48,720 nt of DNA from Treponema sp. (GTDB taxonomy: Bacteria; Spirochaetota; Spirochaetia; Treponematales; Breznakiellaceae): contig JAISCD010000026.1 in the NCBI GenBank assembly GCA_031265825.1, positions 1 to 48,720 on the forward strand, read 5' to 3'. The translations under genes were made by a program, and so were the position numbers. Under the pieces are notes generated by a model. The model saw only the letters and a list, made by a program, of their open reading frames with translations, was not told the origin of the DNA and made no database searches. Positions 1 through 9,078 of the stretch are shown here, in pieces. How positions within the stretch are numbered: the stretch's first letter is position 1; each line of letters begins with the position of its first letter.

Positions 1-1026
1 GGACGTTGTCCGACAGGCACACCCGGTTACCGGCTACGCGCGGCTGAAGCGGCGCAGGCTTCGGGTGTCAGACACCTTCCCACGGGACATTGTCCGACAG
101 GCTCGCCCGGCTACCGGCTACGCACGGAGGATGCGGCGCGGGCTTCTGGTGTCAGGCACCTTCTCAGGGGACATTGTCCGACAGGCTCGCCTATTTACCG
201 GCTACGCACGGGGGAAGCGGCGCGGGCTTCAGGTGTCTGACACCTTCCCACAGGACGTTGTCCGACAGGCATGCTTGTTTACCGGCTACGCACGGGGGAA
301 GCGGGGCGGGCTTCGGATGTCAGACACCTTCGCACGAGACATTGTCCGACCGGCACGCCCGGTTACCGGCTACGCACGGCTGAAGTGGCGTGGGCTTCAG
401 GTGTCAGACACCTTCCCACGAGACATTATCCGACAGGCTCGCCCGGCTACCGGCTTCGCACGGAAGAAGCGGCGCAGGCTTCAGGTGTCAGACACCTTCG
501 CACGGGACATTGTCCGACAGGCTCGCCCGGCTACCGGCTACGCACGGGGGAAGCGGCGCGGGCTTCAGGTGTCTGACACCTTCGCGCGAGACATTGTCCG
601 ACAGGCTCGCCTGTTTACCGGCTACGCACGGGAGAAGCGGGGCGGGCTTCGGATGTCAGACACCTTCGCACGGGACATTGTCCGTTTACCGGCTACGCAC
701 GGAGGAAGCGGCGCGGGCTTCAGGTGTCAGACATCTTCTCACGAGACATTGTCCGACAGGCTCGCCCGGCTACCGGCTACGCGCGGGGGAAGTGGCGCGG
801 GCTTCAGGTGTCAGACGCCTTCCCACGGGACATTGTCCGACAGGCTCGCCCGGTTACCGGCTACGCACGGAGGAAGCGGCGCGGGCTTCGGGTGTCAGAC
901 ATCTTCCCACGGGACATTGTCCGACAGGCTCGCCCGGTTACCGGCTACGCACGGAGGAAGCGGAGCGGGCTTCAGGTGTCAGACACCTTCTCACGGGACA
1001 TTATCCGACAGGCTCGCCCGGTTATT
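1..1026. repeat. 84-bp tandem array, about 12.3 units
   Basis: Units begin at GAC(A/G)TTGTCC at positions 2, 86, 170, 254, 338, 422, 506, 590, 674, 745, 829, 913 and 997. The step is 84 bp except 674 to 745, which is 71 bp because 13 bp are missing. Each unit carries four short dyads: TGTC-C-GACA, CCGG-CTA-CCGG, GAAGC..GCTTC, and the 15-bp AGGTGTC-A-GACACCT. Because 84 is divisible by three and stops are absent, all frames read open, but no frame has a convincing ribosome site and the 71-bp unit shifts the frame. I read it as a non-coding array. The left end lies outside the window. Confidence 0.93.
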
Positions 1027-1055
1027 AGTACGCCCCGTGTGTGAAGAGCGCCGCC

Positions 1056-1085
1056 TTGACAAGATCAACCGATTTTCAATATAGT
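1056..1085 (+). promoter_or_regulatory. sigma70-type promoter of the M16C peptidase gene
   Basis: TTGACA at 1056-1061, an 18-nt spacer, then TATAGT at 1080-1085. Only AAAACC separates the -10 from the ATG at 1092, so the expected transcription start falls on or next to the start codon. It lies just beyond the end of the 84-bp array. Confidence 0.65.
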
Positions 1086-1091
1086 AAAACC

Positions 1092-4037
1092 ATGACAACC
1101 AATTTTTCTATACTTGAATCTATTGATTTGAAAGAAATGAACGCCAAAGGCGTGTGGGCGCGGCATAAAAGCGGGCTCGAGGTGTTCCACGTACTGAACA
1201 ACGACGAGGAAAACCTTTTCGCGTTTGCGTTTTCCACCGCGCCGACCGATTCCACGGGCGTCCCGCACATCATAGAACACAGCGTGTTATGCGGCTCGGA
1301 GAAATACCCCTTACGGGATGCGTTTCTGGCGCTCGCCAACGGAAGCCTCCAGACCTTCTTGAATGCGTGGACTTTCCCGGACAAGACCGTTTACCCAGCC
1401 GCGTCCACCAATACGCGGGATTATTTCAACCTCATGTCTGTATATGCGGAGGCGGTCTTCAAACCTCTGCTCTCCGAGTGGACGTTTATGCAAGAAGGCT
1501 GGAGATTGGAGTTTAAGGACGCGAAACTTGCGCTCACCGGCGTTGTATACAACGAAATGAAAGGCGCGTATTCGTCAATGGACTCCTACGTTGAACAATG
1601 GGCGATGAAAGCTGTAACAAACGGCACGCAATATGTCCACGATTCAGGAGGGGACCCGGAGAATATACCGGATTTAACCTACGAGGCGTTCAAGGAATTC
1701 CACCGCAAACGGTATACGCCGGCAAACTGCCGCGTTTTTCTGGCCGGCAACATCCCTACGGAGACGCAACTCGATTTCTTGGACGAGATTCTCACAAAGA
1801 ACCCCGGTGAATTGCCTGCCGGAGAGCCTGCGCCGCCCATGCCGCTTGCGTTTCCCATGGAACAACCCCTTACCTTACACGTTCCCTGCCCCGCGAGTGC
1901 GGACGAGAAGCCAACCGCGGTGGTATCTTGGCTCTGCTCGGACGGGAGGGATGCGGAGGAGACGATGGCGCTCGTCTGTCTCGCTGAAATTCTGATGGGA
2001 CACGACGGTTCTCCGCTATCCAAACGGCTCGTGGAGTCCGGTTTAGGGGAGGATATGTCGCCGGCGAGCGGATTTGCGGATTATCTGCGCCAGACGCTCT
2101 TCGTTACCGGTCTGCGCGGCATAAAAACGCGGGCGGAAGACGTAGAGGCGCTTATTTTCGACGAATTACGCCGCCTTGTACGGGACGGCATTCGCCGGGA
2201 AGACATCGAGTCCACGCTTTTCCTCCTTGAATTCTCGCACAAGGAGTTGAAACGACCGGGCGGGCCTATCGCGCTCTCTTGGATGCAACGGGCGCTTAAC
2301 GGCTGGCTCCACAATACCAAGCCTTGGGAAACGATGCTCTTTGTGCCGCACTTCGAGAAGATCAAGGCGAACCTCGCCAGCAACCCGCGCTTCTTCGAGG
2401 AGAAGGTGGAACGCTACCTTTTGAATAACAATCACCGCGCCTTGCTCTGCGTTGAGCCGCAAAAGGACTTTCTTGAGAAGAAAGCTGAGGAACTCGCGCA
2501 AAAACTCTCCGCGAAGGAGGCGGTACTTTCACGCAAAGAGATATTAACCATCAACAAGAAGAACGAGGAGCTGGCAAAGATTCAGACCGAAGAGGAACCT
2601 GACGTTGTTCCGCACCTGACTCGCGCTGATCTTTCGGAGGATATAGCGAAAATCCCCCGCGCATTGTTCGACGCCGGGGGAATTCCCGCTGTAACCCACG
2701 ACATTTTTACCAACGGGGTTACGTACATTGCGATGGCGTTCCCGGCGGACACGCTTGCGCCTGAAGATTACCCTTGGCTATCGCTTTTTTCGCGGTCCAT
2801 TACGGGCGTAGGGCTACCCGGCATGGATTATGCGGAGGTATCCGGGCTTTTAGCGCGCACCGTGGGCGATTTTACCCCGCTTGCCCGAACTTCTTCCTTC
2901 GTTCCGGGCGCGGAAAAGACAATTACCACACCTTCTGGCGTATTTGAGCTACGCGGACGGGACTGGATGATGTTTTTATTGAAGACTTTGGACGAGCGCG
3001 TTGCAGATGGGCTGAGTTTAGCGAAGAAAATCATCACGCAGGCTGATTTTTCAGACCTGCGCCGCCTGAACGACATTGTTTTAGGCTTCAAAAACGATGC
3101 GTCCGCGTCTCTTGCGCCGGAAGGGCACTATTACGCGATGTGCCGCGCGAGCCGTTCTGCCTCAAAAGCCGCGGCTTTGGACGAAATCTGGAACGGTTTG
3201 ACCCAATTACGGTTCGTCAGCACGCTGTCGGAGATGGATACCGGGGAAATCAGCCGAAAACTGACGGACATTCGGGATAAAATCGCGGATTCTGGCATGA
3301 TTATCAACGTTACTTGTGCGGATGAAGCTCTGCCGTCCTGTTTACGCGCGGTAGAGCGGGAATATGCCTCGTTTGGACCACCGAAACCCGCGCTTTCCCG
3401 CGATCTCTCGCGGTTTTTTGCGCTTGCGGGGTGTGAAAACGGCTCGGAAACGGGCAAGACGGAGGTTTTCGCTTCGCCTTCCTTACAAATAGGCTTTGCA
3501 GGCAAGGCGCTTGCCTCTCCGCCCTACAATTCCCGTGCGGAAACCGCCGGGTTTCTTCTGGCGCATCATCTTTCCACCGGGGAACTTTGGGAAAAAATCC
3601 GCATGAACGCGGGCGCTTATGTGGTTTTTGCCAATATAAACGCTCTTGAACACCTTTTTACGCTCGGTTCCTATCGCGATCCCGCGCCTGCTCACTCTCT
3701 TTCCGTGTTTTTGGACGCGCTCAAGAAGGCGGGCAAGCGGAAAATTGACAAGATCGCGCTTGAAAAGGCGGTCATCGGCACGTATTCCAAACTCACGGTT
3801 CCAAAAGCCCCGACGCGGAAGGGTTTTCTTGACTTTGAACGTCTCCTTTACGGGGTAACGGACGAGCATAGGGAACGCAATCTGCGAGATTTGATCGATA
3901 TATCAGCGGACGACATCTGTTCTGTCGCAAAATCCCTTGTTCAAACGGAAGATTCCGCTTGTATTATTACCGGCTCCGCGGACGCGGAGAAAATTGCCGC
4001 CAAATTCGGCGTAAAAGTGCAAACCTTACCTATCTAG
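1092..4037 (+). CDS. M16C-family zinc metallopeptidase (PreP/insulinase-like)
   Basis: 981 aa, close to the usual 970-1000 aa of presequence-protease-like M16C peptidases. The inverted zinc motif HxxEH is visible as H59-I-I-E62-H63, followed by SVLCGSEKYPLRDAF and the family segment GVVYNEMKGAYS, whose Glu should be the third zinc ligand. Family knowledge: M16C enzymes are two-halved clamshells that degrade peptides, and no signal peptide is seen here, so a cytoplasmic role is likely. I chose ATG 1092 because it follows the -10 box directly; a GTG at 1041 in the same frame lies upstream of the promoter. The gene is monocistronic and ends before a terminator. GC-rich coding sequence contrasts with the AT-rich tail. 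Confidence 0.93.
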   Translation: MTTNFSILESIDLKEMNAKGVWARHKSGLEVFHVLNNDEENLFAFAFSTAPTDSTGVPHIIEHSVLCGSEKYPLRDAFLALANGSLQTFLNAWTFPDKTVYPAASTNTRDYFNLMSVYAEAVFKPLLSEWTFMQEGWRLEFKDAKLALTGVVYNEMKGAYSSMDSYVEQWAMKAVTNGTQYVHDSGGDPENIPDLTYEAFKEFHRKRYTPANCRVFLAGNIPTETQLDFLDEILTKNPGELPAGEPAPPMPLAFPMEQPLTLHVPCPASADEKPTAVVSWLCSDGRDAEETMALVCLAEILMGHDGSPLSKRLVESGLGEDMSPASGFADYLRQTLFVTGLRGIKTRAEDVEALIFDELRRLVRDGIRREDIESTLFLLEFSHKELKRPGGPIALSWMQRALNGWLHNTKPWETMLFVPHFEKIKANLASNPRFFEEKVERYLLNNNHRALLCVEPQKDFLEKKAEELAQKLSAKEAVLSRKEILTINKKNEELAKIQTEEEPDVVPHLTRADLSEDIAKIPRALFDAGGIPAVTHDIFTNGVTYIAMAFPADTLAPEDYPWLSLFSRSITGVGLPGMDYAEVSGLLARTVGDFTPLARTSSFVPGAEKTITTPSGVFELRGRDWMMFLLKTLDERVADGLSLAKKIITQADFSDLRRLNDIVLGFKNDASASLAPEGHYYAMCRASRSASKAAALDEIWNGLTQLRFVSTLSEMDTGEISRKLTDIRDKIADSGMIINVTCADEALPSCLRAVEREYASFGPPKPALSRDLSRFFALAGCENGSETGKTEVFASPSLQIGFAGKALASPPYNSRAETAGFLLAHHLSTGELWEKIRMNAGAYVVFANINALEHLFTLGSYRDPAPAHSLSVFLDALKKAGKRKIDKIALEKAVIGTYSKLTVPKAPTRKGFLDFERLLYGVTDEHRERNLRDLIDISADDICSVAKSLVQTEDSACIITGSADAEKIAAKFGVKVQTLPI

Positions 4038-4074
4038 TGATCTCTGAATATTCACCACAAAAAGAAAGAAAAGG

Positions 4075-4114
4075 AAAAAGGCTCTGTTTGTCAAGCACAG
4101 CGGCGCCTTTTTTC
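4075..4114 (+). terminator. Rho-independent terminator after the M16C gene
   Basis: AAAAAGGC pairs with GCCTTTTTT, with an inner CTGT/ACAG stem. The T run at 4108-4113 faces the + strand gene that ended at 4037. Confidence 0.7.
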
Positions 4115-4282
4115 ATATAATACCCATTAAAAAACTTATTTTCCTCATGTAAACTCCGCTATAAACTACTCTTTTCCCTTATTCATTTAACTTATTTTGC
4201 CTATTTGACTCTGTGTTTTGAAAAATCCCCAAGAATATCATTCAAATATTTAAAATAATATGAAGCCTTAACTCGTTGACAA

Positions 4283-4410
4283 CGGACACTCTCAGAGACC
4301 CGATGGACACTCTCAGGCAGGGGTTAGTATACTCTCAGAGACCCGACGGACACTCTCAGACAGGGATTAGTATACTCTCAGAGACCCGACGGACACTCTC
4401 AGACAGGGGT
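4283..4410. repeat. 43-bp tandem repeat, about 3 units
   Basis: ACTCTCAGAG recurs at 4288, 4331 and 4374, giving a 43-bp period. Each unit is made of two related halves that start GGACACTCTCAGA and differ afterwards (GACCCGA versus CAGGG), so the underlying period is about 21-22 bp. It reads as a short open frame but has no ribosome site. It sits between the M16C terminator and a second hairpin. The rest of 4038-4554 is AT-rich with nothing else recognised. Confidence 0.85.
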
Positions 4411-4479
4411 CGGCGGGTATTCGGGAGGGCTAGGCAGGTATTTAGGCGGGTTAAGCGTTGATTCGGACGGGTTATTAGA

Positions 4480-4516
4480 AGAGCGCCGAGGGACGGGCAT
4501 TTATCGGCGCTCTTTG
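4480..4516. terminator. Strong hairpin between convergent transcription units
   Basis: A perfect 10-bp stem AGAGCGCCGA / TCGGCGCTCT with a 14-nt loop, followed by TTTG on the + strand. The leftward lipoprotein block ends at 4555, so it may stop transcription from both sides. The T tract is weak. Confidence 0.6.
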
Positions 4517-4554
4517 TTAAGAAAACTAGTTGCCCACGACGAAATTCTTGAGGC

Positions 4555-4674
4555 TCATTCCGGCTCGATCATTGATGTGATTCTGGAACCAGCTTCTTCT
4601 TCCATCTTAATACTCACGCAAGATACAGACAGCGCGACTGTCATGATTGCTATAAAAACATGACTATGTTTCAT
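4555..4674 (-). CDS. Very small lipoprotein-like ORF
   Basis: 39 aa starting MKHSHVFIAIMTVALSVSC. It has a basic start, a hydrophobic stretch and a lipobox (LSVSC), leaving only about 20 residues after the Cys. AAGGAAGG sits 5-6 nt before the ATG, which is why I prefer this start to a longer upstream one. It is the last gene of the leftward lipoprotein block. It could be a true micro-lipoprotein or the N-terminal stump of a decayed gene; the short charged tail argues for the latter. No family recognised. Confidence 0.45.
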   Translation of the reverse strand: MKHSHVFIAIMTVALSVSCVSIKMEEEAGSRITSMIEPE

Positions 4675-4758
4675 AAAATCCTTCCTTTGCGTTTCGCGGA
4701 GTTTGCCCGCAACCTCGCCGCCCATCGGCGTTTCTCTATCATTCAACGAATGATTCTC

Positions 4759-5457
4759 TTAAAGAACAGATGCGGCGGAAATGGCTATTATGCCAATGAC
4801 GCCAAGAAAGATAAGCCAATTCGTTCCCGTGGTTTTTCCGTCTATTTGGATCGTTTTTTTTGGCGTTTGAAGAATATTTAAAGCAAAAACAGTACGGGGC
4901 GTTGCCGCTTCCGAAACTGCCTTCTCGGAAAGCCCTGCAATAAAGCTAGACTCTGCGCTTTGTTCTCCATTCAACACGAGATATACGGCAATAGTCTTTT
5001 CCCATTCAACACGAGCAACTATTGCGTCTATTATTTCCTCAACGCCCGCGTCAAGCGTGTATGTTTTAACCCACTTTCCCCCGATGGTTTGCCCAGCCGC
5101 CATCGCGTCTGCCCCGCTTCCCTGCATAACAAGGTAAAGCGAGTCAGTATTCGGCGGCAACTCTTCAGAAGCGATCAACGATACCAGCGTATTTATCGCA
5201 CCTGCATCGGGATTCCGCGCAGATTCATGGGGTTCTTCATACCAATGGTGAATCAAGCCTTGTAAAAACAACGAGCCTTCCGCGTTTAAGAACACGGGTT
5301 TGCCTTTAGTAAGGATTTCTGCCTCAGCGCCCAGAGAAACCACCCCAACATACACGCCCTGGGGCTTTTCCTTGTAGCTTATTGCCGGATACGTTATCAC
5401 CGTTTCAGTCGCGCAACTCGCGCATAGTAAAATAAAACAAGGTAAAAATACTTTCAT
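4759..5457 (-). CDS. Putative lipoprotein with C-terminal membrane segment
   Basis: 232 aa. The N-terminus MKVFLPCFILLCASC is a lipoprotein signal with Cys at position 15. The last 20 or so residues (NWLIFLGVIGIIAISAASVL) form a hydrophobic segment, an unusual combination with lipidation. The middle is a soluble domain I do not recognise. A good ribosome site (AGGAGGGAGAG) precedes the ATG. The gene lies 9 nt downstream of the next lipoprotein gene, so the two are almost certainly co-transcribed and translationally linked. Likely envelope location; function unknown. Confidence 0.75.
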   Translation of the reverse strand: MKVFLPCFILLCASCATETVITYPAISYKEKPQGVYVGVVSLGAEAEILTKGKPVFLNAEGSLFLQGLIHHWYEEPHESARNPDAGAINTLVSLIASEELPPNTDSLYLVMQGSGADAMAAGQTIGGKWVKTYTLDAGVEEIIDAIVARVEWEKTIAVYLVLNGEQSAESSFIAGLSEKAVSEAATPRTVFALNILQTPKKTIQIDGKTTGTNWLIFLGVIGIIAISAASVL

Positions 5458-5466
5458 CTCTCCCTC

Positions 5467-6165
5467 CTACCTCTGCGCCCTTTCTACGCTCTGGTTTTCA
5501 TACGCGGACGGCGCGATGTTTACGCCTTTTTGCGCCGCAAGCGTCCGAATTTGGATCATTCTCTCCTGCGCGGTTCGTAAATCCCGCTCATCTTGTATTA
5601 ACATATACTCAAGCCCACTCGCCCCGTTCCTTATCCGCGCTGAAGTGAAGTTGTAGCCCGCATAAAAAGACGCGGCGTTCCTTTCCCATGAAAGATATTG
5701 CCCCGCAAGATCACCAGAAATATTCGCTTGAAAAGCTATTTCCTGACTACGTTCCGCTTCTTCTGGCGCGGATGCGGAAGCCGTCTGCGCGAGCGAAGCA
5801 AAGCTCGCCGTGTATACGCCCTTGCGTAAGGCATCGGCTTGGGAACGCAATTGCGTCCATAGGAGTATCGCGGCGATATATCCCATGGTTTTGGTGTTGT
5901 TCTTTAAGGTTACCGTATAGCGTTCATCTTCCACCGTTACTTCCATGTCATTCGCGTTCTGACTTATGGCGAAGTCATTCGCGCTCTGACTTATGGCGAA
6001 AACTCGCTGGATTCGTACCGTTTCCATCAGTTTCTCCTTCATCACCCCCGGTACCTCAACGGTTTCCGTATAGACGCGCATTTCCTCTGGCACGCCATAA
6101 ACAGTTGTCGAACAACCGATGAGCGCCAGCGTGGTAAAAATAACAATTATCGCAAGAAATCTCAT
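5467..6165 (-). CDS. Putative lipoprotein, hypothetical
   Basis: 232 aa with a lipoprotein signal (MRFLAIIVIFTTLALIGC, Cys18). Residues near 60 contain a small internal duplication, FAISQSAND / FAISQNAND. A moderately hydrophobic stretch near residue 95 (MGYIAAILLWTQL) is followed by an Ala-rich, helix-prone C-terminal half. AAGGAG precedes the start. It is the middle gene of three lipoprotein genes with 9-nt spacers on both sides. No family recognised; probably part of a periplasmic or outer-membrane complex with its two neighbours (inference from operon structure only). Confidence 0.75.
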   Translation of the reverse strand: MRFLAIIVIFTTLALIGCSTTVYGVPEEMRVYTETVEVPGVMKEKLMETVRIQRVFAISQSANDFAISQNANDMEVTVEDERYTVTLKNNTKTMGYIAAILLWTQLRSQADALRKGVYTASFASLAQTASASAPEEAERSQEIAFQANISGDLAGQYLSWERNAASFYAGYNFTSARIRNGASGLEYMLIQDERDLRTAQERMIQIRTLAAQKGVNIAPSAYENQSVERAQR

Positions 6166-6174
6166 ACTTTCTCC

Positions 6175-7566
6175 TTATTTTAAGCACACGGCTTCGACGA
6201 GGTTCAGAGTTTCCGCTTTCACCGACACATTGTCGTATTCACGGGACTCGATCAGTGAACCGTCCACGCCATAATAATACACGGCGAAGGAATAAACCCC
6301 CGGATCAAGGGTCATACCCCCAGCGTAGGCTTTTCCGGGGAAGTAACGCGACATTCGCAGGTCGGCTTTTTCGCTTGCGTCAGCGGCGAGTTTTCCGATA
6401 GTACCAGCAAAATTCAAAAGTGTTCCGGCCGCGGCTAGATTACTATTGTCGCTGTTGCTTAAACCCCTTCCCGCTTCGCGGGCCGCCACTGAAGTTACGC
6501 CCTTTATGGTTGAGCGGATCACCGTTTTTCGCTCTATTAATGCAATTTTGTTCTTGAACGTCTCCCGCACCACAGCATCCACGTCTTCCAACTGCTCCAA
6601 TCGGAAGGTTTGTCCTCCTTTTATGGCGACTTCTATCCTATTTACGCTTGACGGGCGATGAACAAGTTCCGGCAGAGCTATTTTTATCTTATCCGGTGTA
6701 ACAACCATAGGAATATACTCAACAACTTCTTGTTTCACCGGAGTAAGCCCGGCAAACGCGAGGATGTTGAGTCGCGCCTTGCCCGCCGGTATGTGCAATT
6801 CCTCTTCCAACGAGCCGGGAACAGGAAAAGCGTAGATGTCCGGCGCGTTGTTATAAGCGGCTACAAGCCAATCATGGTCGATTCTTGCATCATCCGCGTC
6901 CCCGTTAGTCCGATAGAACAAAACGCCCAGATAACGCCCAAGCGCGGAGTTGGCAAACTTGGAACTGAACAAGCCTTGGGACTGAACCCTTTGATCAATC
7001 GTGTTCATTTGCGCCTCCAAAGCTGAATATTTGGTCTCCAGATAGGCAAGTTTCTCATTCATGCGCCGAATTTCCACGACCGCGCCTTCCATGTCGCCTT
7101 TATGGTAGTAATTCAGCGCGTTGAACGCGTTAATATACACATCCTCGTAGTCTTCGCCGTCGTAGTTTTTGCTGTTGTCATTGACAATCGCGGATTTGGT
7201 TAGTTTCGTTATGCTCTGCGTGTACGCCTCCGTGATGTCTTGTTCACCATTTTGGAGTAATTCTATGGACGCATCGTACTTGCCCGCGTAATGCGCAAGC
7301 ACGCCCTTGTCCAGCTCGTAAAGTATGCGATCATTTCGCGTACTGTAGATGTAGGTTTTGTTCTCTTCCAACAGGGTTTCAGCGGATTTGTAGTCCCCAC
7401 TGCTTACCGCCCCGTCAACGCGGGCATAAGGGTTCGTCGATGAGCATGAAACGCCCACCAACCCGACGATAAATAAGACGAATACTCTTGCTACCCAGCT
7501 TTTCAATACGCAATCTTCGCCTTTTGCAGGGGATTCTTTCCCCTCATGGTAATTGAAAGTTTGCAT
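6175..7566 (-). CDS. COG3014-like lipoprotein with TPR-like N-terminal half
   Basis: 463 aa. A hydrophobic signal ends in a lipobox (VGLVGVSC) followed by SSTNPYARVDGAV. The following ~150 residues have helix pairs typical of TPR-like repeats (GDYKSAETLLEEN, AGKYDASIELLQN, NALNYYHKGDMEGAV), as in the COG3014 family of uncharacterised lipoproteins. The ATG at 7566 has an excellent GGGAGG site, but it places about 22 residues before the hydrophobic core; an internal TTG just upstream of KSWVARVFV would give a more normal signal. It is the first gene of the three-lipoprotein operon. A fragment of a second copy of its 5' end persists near 9.5 kb. Confidence 0.78.
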   Translation of the reverse strand: MQTFNYHEGKESPAKGEDCVLKSWVARVFVLFIVGLVGVSCSSTNPYARVDGAVSSGDYKSAETLLEENKTYIYSTRNDRILYELDKGVLAHYAGKYDASIELLQNGEQDITEAYTQSITKLTKSAIVNDNSKNYDGEDYEDVYINAFNALNYYHKGDMEGAVVEIRRMNEKLAYLETKYSALEAQMNTIDQRVQSQGLFSSKFANSALGRYLGVLFYRTNGDADDARIDHDWLVAAYNNAPDIYAFPVPGSLEEELHIPAGKARLNILAFAGLTPVKQEVVEYIPMVVTPDKIKIALPELVHRPSSVNRIEVAIKGGQTFRLEQLEDVDAVVRETFKNKIALIERKTVIRSTIKGVTSVAAREAGRGLSNSDNSNLAAAGTLLNFAGTIGKLAADASEKADLRMSRYFPGKAYAGGMTLDPGVYSFAVYYYGVDGSLIESREYDNVSVKAETLNLVEAVCLK

Positions 7567-7594
7567 TACTTTCCTCCCTTAAAAAATATATCTC

Positions 7595-7690
7595 CACCCC
7601 TCTACGGGTAAGATTGAACAACGTTATTCCTTGCGGATAAGATAAACCGCGTTAGCCGCCATGCCGCAATAATCCCGATAAGCACCGAAA
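7595..7690 (-). pseudogene. Decayed duplicate of the DUF4418-like gene 3' end
   Basis: The stretch matches 8583-8680 closely, including CTCTACGGG(T/C)AAGA and ATTCCTTGCGGATAAGATAA. The latter encodes the C-terminal NAVYLIRKE of the membrane protein at 8611-9006. Similarity fades upstream of about 7690. No start or ribosome site remains. It marks an old tandem duplication in this block. Confidence 0.75.
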
Positions 7691-7725
7691 AAACGCCCGG
7701 GTTTTCCGTATGTATACCCCTTACT

Positions 7726-8361
7726 TTACATCATTGCCGACAGCGCTTTATTGACTTTTTCATCGAAGTCGGGGATTGACGCACCGGTTACAGAAATTAC
7801 CAATTTCTCATAACTCTTATAATCAGGAGTCGTAAATTTCAAAGCCTCACTTTGTGGAAACACCATCCGTATCAGTTTTATCGTTTTCTCAGCGTCAACT
7901 TTGCTAATGTCGCCCCCTCTACTTGACAGCATCGTAAACAATATACCTACTCTCCATGTCATATATTTAGCGCAAATCATATTAGGATATATGCCAATAA
8001 TCGGAATACTTCCCAATGCCTTGTCTATGATTATATCAAACAAGATTTCTTTTGAGATTTGTTTGATTACGGCTGACATTTCATCTTGTGTAACAGGGTC
8101 TTGATTGTATACCAGTCTAATTTTGTTGATCATGGCTCCATAGTGCGTAAAAAGTACAACACCATCTACAATAAGGTTAAATGGAAAACCGGCAAACCCT
8201 GTAAGAGCTTGTATAAACGAATTTGATCCGGCGGTATCTCTTATTATTGCATACGCGGAACGGGCTAACTGTTTGGTTGTTTCTTGGTCTGTAAGCGCCT
8301 GCTTCTGCTGTTTCAACAGCGCGAGCATATCTCCTGTACCGTACTTGTCTATATCAGACAT
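7726..8361 (-). CDS. Hypothetical protein resembling DUF697/YcjF-type membrane-associated proteins
   Basis: 211 aa. After a polar N-terminal helix there are hydrophobic segments around residues 55-75 (ALTGFAGFPFNLIVDGVVLFTHYGA) and 110-150 (ILFDIIIDKALGSIPIIGIYPNMICA). This arrangement, with two short amphipathic or hydrophobic hairpins and the LGSIPIIG turn, recalls DUF697 domains, but the match is weak and by eye. AAGGAGG lies 6 nt before the ATG. The gene overlaps the end of the small lipoprotein ORF upstream by 13 bp, and the ribosome site lies inside that ORF. Function unknown. Confidence 0.65.
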   Translation of the reverse strand: MSDIDKYGTGDMLALLKQQKQALTDQETTKQLARSAYAIIRDTAGSNSFIQALTGFAGFPFNLIVDGVVLFTHYGAMINKIRLVYNQDPVTQDEMSAVIKQISKEILFDIIIDKALGSIPIIGIYPNMICAKYMTWRVGILFTMLSSRGGDISKVDAEKTIKLIRMVFPQSEALKFTTPDYKSYEKLVISVTGASIPDFDEKVNKALSAMM

Positions 8362-8558
8362 ATCTTTCCTCCTTTCGTTTTCCCGGTGATGATTACCTGA
8401 TAGATGGCTTCGCTCATCTTGTTAGTGATTTTGACGCTACCTGTTCGGGCATCGCCCTTGTCTCCATTACCGCCGCTATCGCATGCGGTAAGAATCGCCG
8501 CTGTCGCATACACGAGAAGCGCTGCGACCTGAATTAGTCTCTTCTTGAGAGTCTTCAT
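8349..8558 (-). CDS. Small lipoprotein, probably 3'-truncated
   Basis: 69 aa with a clear lipoprotein signal (MKTLKKRLIQ..AAILTAC, Cys26) and a short mature part GSVKITNKMSEAIYQVIITG. The last residues, GGKICLI, are encoded by the ribosome-binding site and start region of the next gene, so the natural C-terminus may have been lost when the two came together. Sequences of the type VKITN..S..I..V.I are common in larger treponemal surface lipoproteins (recalled from general knowledge). Moderate confidence that it is expressed, low that it is intact. Confidence 0.55.
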   Translation of the reverse strand: MKTLKKRLIQVAALLVYATAAILTACDSGGNGDKGDARTGSVKITNKMSEAIYQVIITGKTKGGKICLI

Positions 8559-8610
8559 AATTCCTCCATAAAAATAAAAAATATCCCTCTACGGGCAAGA
8601 CTGGACAAAG

Positions 8611-9006
8611 TCATTCCTTGCGGATAAGATAAACCGCGTTAGCCGCCATACCAGCCAGCAATACGAATCCGATAACGGTAAGCGCCGGAAACGCAACCCT
8701 GCGGCACGCCATACTCGCCATACCGCAACCCCCGATGAGCGCATGGGGAATACACAGAGCGATAACGCCAGAAAAGAACGCCCCGATGGTAAGCCCAAGC
8801 CGCACTTTAGTCTCCGCAAACAACAATAGCCCAACGCCCAATACCGCTATCAACGCGCCCACGCCAACTTCCCCTTGCGCCGACCAATGACACCGCAAAA
8901 AGCCATGCGCGGTCGGACTGCAAACCTTGAAAAGGAACCGGGGACCTAACGCGATAAGCGCCCCCAGCGCAACGGCGCCAACGCCGCTTATGATACGATT
9001 TTTCAT
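8611..9006 (-). CDS. DUF4418-like small integral membrane protein
   Basis: 131 aa with four hydrophobic segments. The family-like signature is GPRFLFKVC near residue 28 and then RCHWSAQGEVGVGALIAVLG, followed by another helix and a final one before VYLIRKE. I place it in DUF4418 by memory of the (F)KVC..CHW pattern. Start at 9006 (MKNRIISG) because GGTGGAGGG precedes it; a longer in-frame start at 9030 lacks such a site. Function of the family is unknown; some members neighbour ABC permeases. A remnant of its 3' end persists at 7595-7690. Confidence 0.7.
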   Translation of the reverse strand: MKNRIISGVGAVALGALIALGPRFLFKVCSPTAHGFLRCHWSAQGEVGVGALIAVLGVGLLLFAETKVRLGLTIGAFFSGVIALCIPHALIGGCGMASMACRRVAFPALTVIGFVLLAGMAANAVYLIRKE

Positions 9007-9078
9007 ACAACCCTCCACCGAAAGTCCCAAGGGCGGAGCGGCAACCCCATAACAGCGCCGCCGCTCCAGCCATGAAAC

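Noticed and set aside
1-1026. CRISPR array
   Set aside because: The whole 84-bp unit is conserved, with no unique spacers and no cas genes nearby; the same holds for the 21-bp arrays.
65-1084. Long open frames (up to 339 aa) across the 84-bp array
   Set aside because: All frames are open because the unit is a multiple of three without stops; no ribosome site, and the 71-bp unit shifts the frame into another repeat reading.
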